From assembly GCA_963770915.1 (NCBI GenBank), contig CAVYRG010000001.1, positions 1,054,001 through 1,118,000 of the forward strand: DNA of 64,000 nt, given 5' to 3'. This document shows, one piece after another, positions 59,917 through 64,000 of the stretch. Below the pieces are notes generated by a model. It saw only the letters and a program-made list of their open reading frames with translations. It searched no databases and was not told where the DNA came from. The DNA comes from PALSA-270 sp963770915. Lineage in GTDB: Bacteria; Acidobacteriota; Terriglobia; Terriglobales; Acidobacteriaceae. The position numbers and the translations under genes are program-made. Each line of letters begins with the position of its first letter. The stretch's first letter is position 1.

Positions 59917-61831
59917 AAACTGCTTCCGGTTTTTGAGGGATGCTGATTTCCAGGCGCGATCCCCGCCCGGGGTTTGATTCTATCGTGAGTTCGCCCGCAA
60001 TCAAATGGAGACGTTCCTTAATGACAACGGGCCCTTTCCCCATGCCGTCCAACTGCGCGTGATTGAAGCGTCCCGCGAACGGAAAGCCTGCGCCATCATC
60101 TTCGATGACCATCCGCCAGGCGCCGTCATCTACGCCCAGGCGAACCAGCACTTTGTGCGCCCCGCTGTGTTTGCGCACATTCACCAGCCCCTCTTGCACA
60201 ATGCGCGCCAGTTCCCGGCATACTTGCTGCGGCATATCCAGTTCTTCCAAGTCGGAGAGAAAGCGGGCGGAAATTCCGGTTTCCCTCTGGAACCGCTCCA
60301 CCGTGTCGCGGAGCAGGTTCAGCAGGCGTTTGGAATCCACATCGAATGATTTCATCTGCTGCATCAGCTCGCGCAGCTTGAGGACCTCCTCGCGCAGCAG
60401 GCCCTGAATGCGGCCCAGTTCCTGCGAAGTCTTCGCCGGGTCAGCGGCGGAAACGCGGCGCAACACATCGACTTGCATCTCGACGGCAATCAGCGACTGC
60501 ACCGCGCCGTCATGGAGCTCTCGGGCAAAGCGCGCCCGCTCCAAGGCGCCGGCGCGCCGGCGCAAGCGCCGCAGCAGGTACACGTTGTACACCGCGGGCC
60601 CCACTTGGCGAATGTATTCCTGAAGAAAGCGCAGTTCCTCCTCGGTATCGCCTGTCAGGTCAGGATTCAAAAGAAAAATGCGGCCCGACCACTCGCGTCC
60701 GAACAGAAAACGCACCGCGGCCACGCTGGTGAATTCGTTGCGGCGGGAAAGACCTTCAAGAAATTCCGAGGCCGGGTGTTTCATCTTAGCCCCGTCTTCA
60801 TCCAGAGCCACCAGAGCCTCCAGGCCGTGTTTGCCTCTCCGTCCGTAGCACGCCTGATCGCGAGACTCGTAGAGATAGGTCTCGCGGTCGGAGGGCGATG
60901 GCTCCAGCCAATGCAGGGTGGTGGGAGTTCCGTTCAGCAGGCGAATTTCCCCCACGAAGGTGTGATGGCTGTTCGATTCGAGCGAGGCAACCAGCGCCTG
61001 CTTGGCCCCGTAAATGGCCAACATTTCTCCCAGAATGGCCTGCAGCGTTCCGGTCATGCCGGCTTCCACCCGCACCAGGGCGAGAGCGCGCGCAATCAAA
61101 GCCTTTTCCGCGCGCAGCTGCTTCTGCTGCTCGGCTAAGTAGCCCAGCAGCAAGCTGAGCACAACCAGATAAATGGAGCGCATGAAAAGGGCTTTGGGGT
61201 TGAAATCGAGGGCAATGGCGCGTAGCGGATACAGGTGGTGCCGCACCAGCACGCCGTCAATCCAGGCCAGAAAACCCAGATGAAAGGCCACGCTCTCGGC
61301 CCACAACAGGACCAGCGCGGCCAGCGCGGTGCCCACCGTTTCCCGCAGTCCCCAGCGATAAGCCGCGGCCGCAAGAACAAAGACAAAAAACAGAAAGAAC
61401 GGATTGCCGGCGCCGGTGGCAAACACCGAGATCAGCGCCGGCCAGACGATATCTCCGGCATGAACCATCAGGCGGAAGGATTCGGTGGATTCCTTGCGGC
61501 GCCGCAACAACACCAGCACCAGGCAACTCTGGGCCAGATAAAACGACAGCAGGCCGGAAACCCAGACCGAGGAGCGAACCTCTCCCGGATCAATCAGGAT
61601 GGCGACGAATGCCGCCCAAACCAGCAGGACGCGCGCCGTAGCCAGCCAGCGCTCAATCCGCCGGGTTTCACTGGGATCGGCCGGAACTCGCAGCCTCCAG
61701 GAGAATCGTTCTGGAAAACGGGGAAATCGCAATGCAGGCGACCCTTTCCATCGGGAGGATGCCACGGATACTAGTGTTATTGAAAGAGAAGAGCAAGCGA
61801 AACTCGCCGGCGGCGCGGCGTGCGAAATCAC
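59906..61831 (-). CDS. Membrane histidine kinase, NarX/DesK-like (HisKA_3)
   Basis: 641 aa. Five to six membrane helices in the N-terminal 230 residues, a GAF-like middle region (residues 250-420), then dimerisation box RFARELHDGAVQSLIAV with the phospho-His, and an HATPase with VNVRKHSGAHKV, IEDDGAGFPF and MGKGPVVIKERL. Ligand unknown. Start GTG 61831; GTG 61765 is also possible. Pairs with the response regulator. Confidence 0.92.
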   Translation of the reverse strand: MISHAAPPASFACSSLSITLVSVASSRWKGSPALRFPRFPERFSWRLRVPADPSETRRIERWLATARVLLVWAAFVAILIDPGEVRSSVWVSGLLSFYLAQSCLVLVLLRRRKESTESFRLMVHAGDIVWPALISVFATGAGNPFFLFFVFVLAAAAYRWGLRETVGTALAALVLLWAESVAFHLGFLAWIDGVLVRHHLYPLRAIALDFNPKALFMRSIYLVVLSLLLGYLAEQQKQLRAEKALIARALALVRVEAGMTGTLQAILGEMLAIYGAKQALVASLESNSHHTFVGEIRLLNGTPTTLHWLEPSPSDRETYLYESRDQACYGRRGKHGLEALVALDEDGAKMKHPASEFLEGLSRRNEFTSVAAVRFLFGREWSGRIFLLNPDLTGDTEEELRFLQEYIRQVGPAVYNVYLLRRLRRRAGALERARFARELHDGAVQSLIAVEMQVDVLRRVSAADPAKTSQELGRIQGLLREEVLKLRELMQQMKSFDVDSKRLLNLLRDTVERFQRETGISARFLSDLEELDMPQQVCRELARIVQEGLVNVRKHSGAHKVLVRLGVDDGAWRMVIEDDGAGFPFAGRFNHAQLDGMGKGPVVIKERLHLIAGELTIESNPGRGSRLEISIPQKPEAVYGE

Positions 61832-61849
61832 AAAGCAGTGGCGATCGCT

Positions 61850-62977
61850 TCACACCGCGGCGTTTATCTCCACGGTGCGCTTCAACTGCCCGCAGGCTGC
61901 ATAGATGTCCCGTCCCCGTGGGCGCCTCACGAAGGCCAGCACCTGAGCCCGCCGCAAAATAGTTTGGAAGCGCTCCACCCGCTCCTGCGCCGGAGTTCGA
62001 AAGTCAACGCCCGGCCCGGGATTGAACGCGATGAGATTGATGCGAGCATTCAATCCCCTAATCAGCTCCACCAATTCCCGAGCGTTTTGTTCGGAATCGT
62101 TCACGCCATCGAGCAGCACATATTCGAACGTGAGCTTCTCGCGGTTCTGCAGCGGAAAATCGCGCGCCGCAGCCATGAGTTTTTCCAGATTCCATTTGCG
62201 GTTCAGGGGCATGATGCGGCTGCGCAACTCGTCGTTGGGCGCGTTCAGCGAGATGGCCAGCCGCGGGCGCACCGCCTCGGCGCCGAAATCGTAAATGCGC
62301 GGCACGATGCCCGCCGTCGAGACTGTCATGCGCGAGGGCGGAATCCCCGCACCCTCGGCCAGCAAACGCACCGCCTTCATGAAATTGTCGTAGTTCAGAA
62401 ACGGCTCGCCCATGCCCATGAACACCAGATTCACGCGATCCCGCGGAGGAAAAACCTGCTGATCGTTGAGCACGGCGCAAACCTGGCCCACGATTTCTCC
62501 CGCCGTGAGGTTGCGCTTCACTCCCAGCAGCGCGGTCAGGCAGAACTGGCAATCCACCGCGCAGCCCACTTGGCTGGAAACGCAAATGGTGGCGCGCTCC
62601 CAACCGCGGCCCGAAAGACTCGGTTGCGCTTCAGCGGCGTCGCCTAAATCTTCCGCTTCTCCACCGTCGCCTTCCGGCATCCACACCGTTTCCACGCTTT
62701 GGCCGTCGGCGAAGGAAATCAAATATCGAACCGTTCCGTCTTGCGAGAGGAATTTCTTTTCCATGCGAGGAAGGCCGACCGCGAATTCGTTTTGTTCCAG
62801 GTTCTGTCGAAAAGCCGCCGGCAGTGTAGAAATCTGCGCCGCCGATTCCACCCGTTGGCGGTAGAGAGCCTCGAACAATTGCCGGGCGCGATAGGGAGGC
62901 TGCCCAAATTCCTCGACCACCGCTGTGAGTTCCAGCAGGTCGAGTCCCAACAACGATTGTGCTTTGGCTTCATTCAT
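61850..62977 (-). CDS. rlmN: Dual-specificity RNA methyltransferase RlmN
   Basis: 375 aa radical SAM enzyme that methylates A2503 of 23S rRNA and A37 of some tRNAs. The cluster motif is CAVDCQFC; the methyl-carrying Cys lies near the C-terminus in YAACGQL, and NLVFMGMGEPFLNYDN is conserved. The N-terminal helical domain PPYRARQLFEALY binds RNA. Start ATG 62977 fits the family; an insert of about 20 acidic residues (GDGGEAEDLGDAAEAQP) in the region before the cluster is unusual. Confidence 0.96.
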   Translation of the reverse strand: MNEAKAQSLLGLDLLELTAVVEEFGQPPYRARQLFEALYRQRVESAAQISTLPAAFRQNLEQNEFAVGLPRMEKKFLSQDGTVRYLISFADGQSVETVWMPEGDGGEAEDLGDAAEAQPSLSGRGWERATICVSSQVGCAVDCQFCLTALLGVKRNLTAGEIVGQVCAVLNDQQVFPPRDRVNLVFMGMGEPFLNYDNFMKAVRLLAEGAGIPPSRMTVSTAGIVPRIYDFGAEAVRPRLAISLNAPNDELRSRIMPLNRKWNLEKLMAAARDFPLQNREKLTFEYVLLDGVNDSEQNARELVELIRGLNARINLIAFNPGPGVDFRTPAQERVERFQTILRRAQVLAFVRRPRGRDIYAACGQLKRTVEINAAV

Positions 62978-63167
62978 AGCCGGACCAGCTCGCAAACCCG
63001 ATCGCCGAAGCCTATTGTAAGAGAATACGGGATGGTTGGAGAAACGCGGATTGTTGTGTCAGGGAACGTACCTTCTCGCCGCAGATCGGAACGGCCTCCC
63101 CGAAAGCTCGGTTTTGCCTAGAACCTCTTCGGGGGCGCACACGCAGGGCCAGCCCGATTACACTTCG

Positions 63168-63413
63168 TTACTGCGTTTGATCGCCTTCCAGGCCGCTGAT
63201 ACGGCGTTCATGCTCTTCGACAGCGTGCAGCAAACGCACAGTTCCTTCGGCAATGTCTGTGACCAGATTCTCCAGCTTCTCATTGCGCCGGTTGAGCCGG
63301 TCCATAGCCGGAATCATCTTCGCCATGCGCTGCTCGTTCTGCGCCTGCATTTCGACTACCGATTGTAAGCCGTTAGCCAAGGTCTGAAGTTTTTCTTCAA
63401 TTGTCATGGCCAT
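63168..63413 (-). CDS. Small coiled-coil protein, 81 aa
   Basis: Almost entirely helical: TIEEKLQTLANGLQSVVEM, then heptad-like AKMIPAMDRLNRRNEKLENL and a last helix. No membrane segment or known family. ATG 63413. Real coding is likely from composition. Confidence 0.6.
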   Translation of the reverse strand: MAMTIEEKLQTLANGLQSVVEMQAQNEQRMAKMIPAMDRLNRRNEKLENLVTDIAEGTVRLLHAVEEHERRISGLEGDQTQ

Positions 63414-63520
63414 AATTTATCCGTAGCGCTACGCATTGTAAAGAACTATACTCAGCCTGGTTTCTTGCACTTGCCAACCGCTCCGCATCCAACCAAAAGC
63501 GGCCATGTTATAAACTCCAT

Positions 63521-63730
63521 ATGACAGCGAAAAATCCTGCCGCAGTAACCCTAGGCCGACGCGGAGGAAAAGCCCGCGCCCAAAAACTGAGCGTGGAACA
63601 ACGACAGGAATCGGCCCGGAAAGCCGCCGAGGCCCGCTGGGCCAAGACCGAGAAACTGGTCGCCGACATTACCAAGCGCAGCAAGCGGATCGAGAAGATC
63701 GCTGCCCGCCGCGCCGCCCGGGCCCGCTGA
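63521..63730 (+). CDS. Small basic protein, 69 aa
   Basis: Contains LGRRGGKARAQKLSVEQRQE and ARKAAEARWAK, a pattern seen in many small acidobacterial proteins of unknown function with a GGKARA helix-turn-like motif. Very basic, may bind nucleic acid. ATG 63521. Confidence 0.65.
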   Translation: MTAKNPAAVTLGRRGGKARAQKLSVEQRQESARKAAEARWAKTEKLVADITKRSKRIEKIAARRAARAR

Positions 63731-63888
63731 GGAAAGACGCTGTTGGCCGCGTCTGATAGCCGCCAGCACCCAAAGCTAAGTAGTAGATAACAAAGGGTGA
63801 GCACCCGCGCCGAGCACACCTCGTCTCAGTGTGTAACAATGGAAGGCAGTTGAGCCCCCTGCTCCGCCGCGGCTTTGATTGCGCACCT

Positions 63889-64000
63889 ATGGTTGGCGAT
63901 TTTGGCAACATCCAACGTGAAGTCCTGCCCAACGGGCTAACCATTCTCACCGAAGAGATGCAGCACATCCGCTCGGTCTCGGTCGGGATATGGATCAAGA
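63889..64000 (+). CDS. M16 family zinc peptidase (N-terminal fragment)
   Basis: Open to the right edge. MVGDFGNIQREVLPNG then LTILTEEMQHIRSVSVGIWI is the typical N-terminus of pitrilysin-type M16 peptidases; the HxxEH zinc motif would come about 15 residues beyond the window. Start ATG 63889. Confidence 0.85.
   Translation, partial: MVGDFGNIQREVLPNGLTILTEEMQHIRSVSVGIWIK

Noticed and set aside
1..64000. CRISPR arrays or prophage genes
   Set aside because: No regularly spaced direct repeats, cas genes, integrase or phage structural genes were found.

Overview
The window reads as a chromosomal segment of a member of the Acidobacteriota (class Terriglobia, Koribacter/Sulfotelmatobacter-like). 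That placement is an inference from protein style and from the kinds of dispersed hairpin repeats between genes; no rRNA is present to confirm it. Genes are on both strands, mostly in short operons, with a DNA polymerase III delta' gene cut by the left edge and an M16 peptidase gene cut by the right edge.

Layout. 1-10 kb: holB end, an Hfq-like protein, a HicAB toxin-antitoxin pair, an HU/IHF gene bracketed by a 39-bp inverted repeat, a site-2 protease, an MFS exporter, a PilZ protein, a CpaE-like ATPase and a large protein with a divergent nucleotidyl-cyclase-like domain. 10-23 kb: a secreted phosphodiesterase; a TetR / LolA-like / FtsX-type permease / ATPase / beta-barrel operon whose regulator is frameshifted; a YceI plus b561-like pair; PhzF and PNPOx genes separated by a duplicated 61-bp hairpin module; and a radical SAM gene broken by two frameshifts. 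23-27.4 kb is an accessory stretch: a tRNA with conflicting identity signals, a ribbon-helix-helix protein, a REP-associated tyrosine transposase (RAYT) with REP palindromes, a strongly structured non-coding RNA candidate resembling HEARO/omega RNAs, several tiny genes and a DinB protein.

27-34 kb: a zinc-finger-like hypothetical, DAHP synthase, an MFS transporter, a secreted MBL hydrolase. 31.9-46 kb is a pseudaminic-acid-type nonulosonate locus: PseB and PseC, then an oxidoreductase, then a PseF-like cytidylyltransferase fused to a class III aminotransferase, and finally PseI with a PseG-PseH fusion. Five plus-strand decoration genes (methyltransferases, an acyltransferase, two divergent DegT-like proteins) lie between the two halves. 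46-51 kb continues with a Wzc-type tyrosine autokinase, a TPR protein and an O-antigen ligase/polymerase, so the region from 32 to 51 kb, with the sugar dehydrogenase at 54 kb, probably makes a surface polysaccharide carrying a nonulosonic acid.

51-64 kb: a lipoprotein protease with Ig-like domains, a FecR protein, UDP-sugar dehydrogenase, TonB, an M48 protease, a short Flp-type pilin, a NarL-type two-component system, RlmN, two small conserved proteins and the start of an M16 peptidase. The best candidates for something new are the structured RNA at about 24.89-25.19 kb, the tRNA at 23.43 kb with an exact reverse complement of its anticodon arm in its own trailer, the aminotransferase fusion in the nonulosonate locus, and the divergent cyclase-like protein. 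No CRISPR array was seen.
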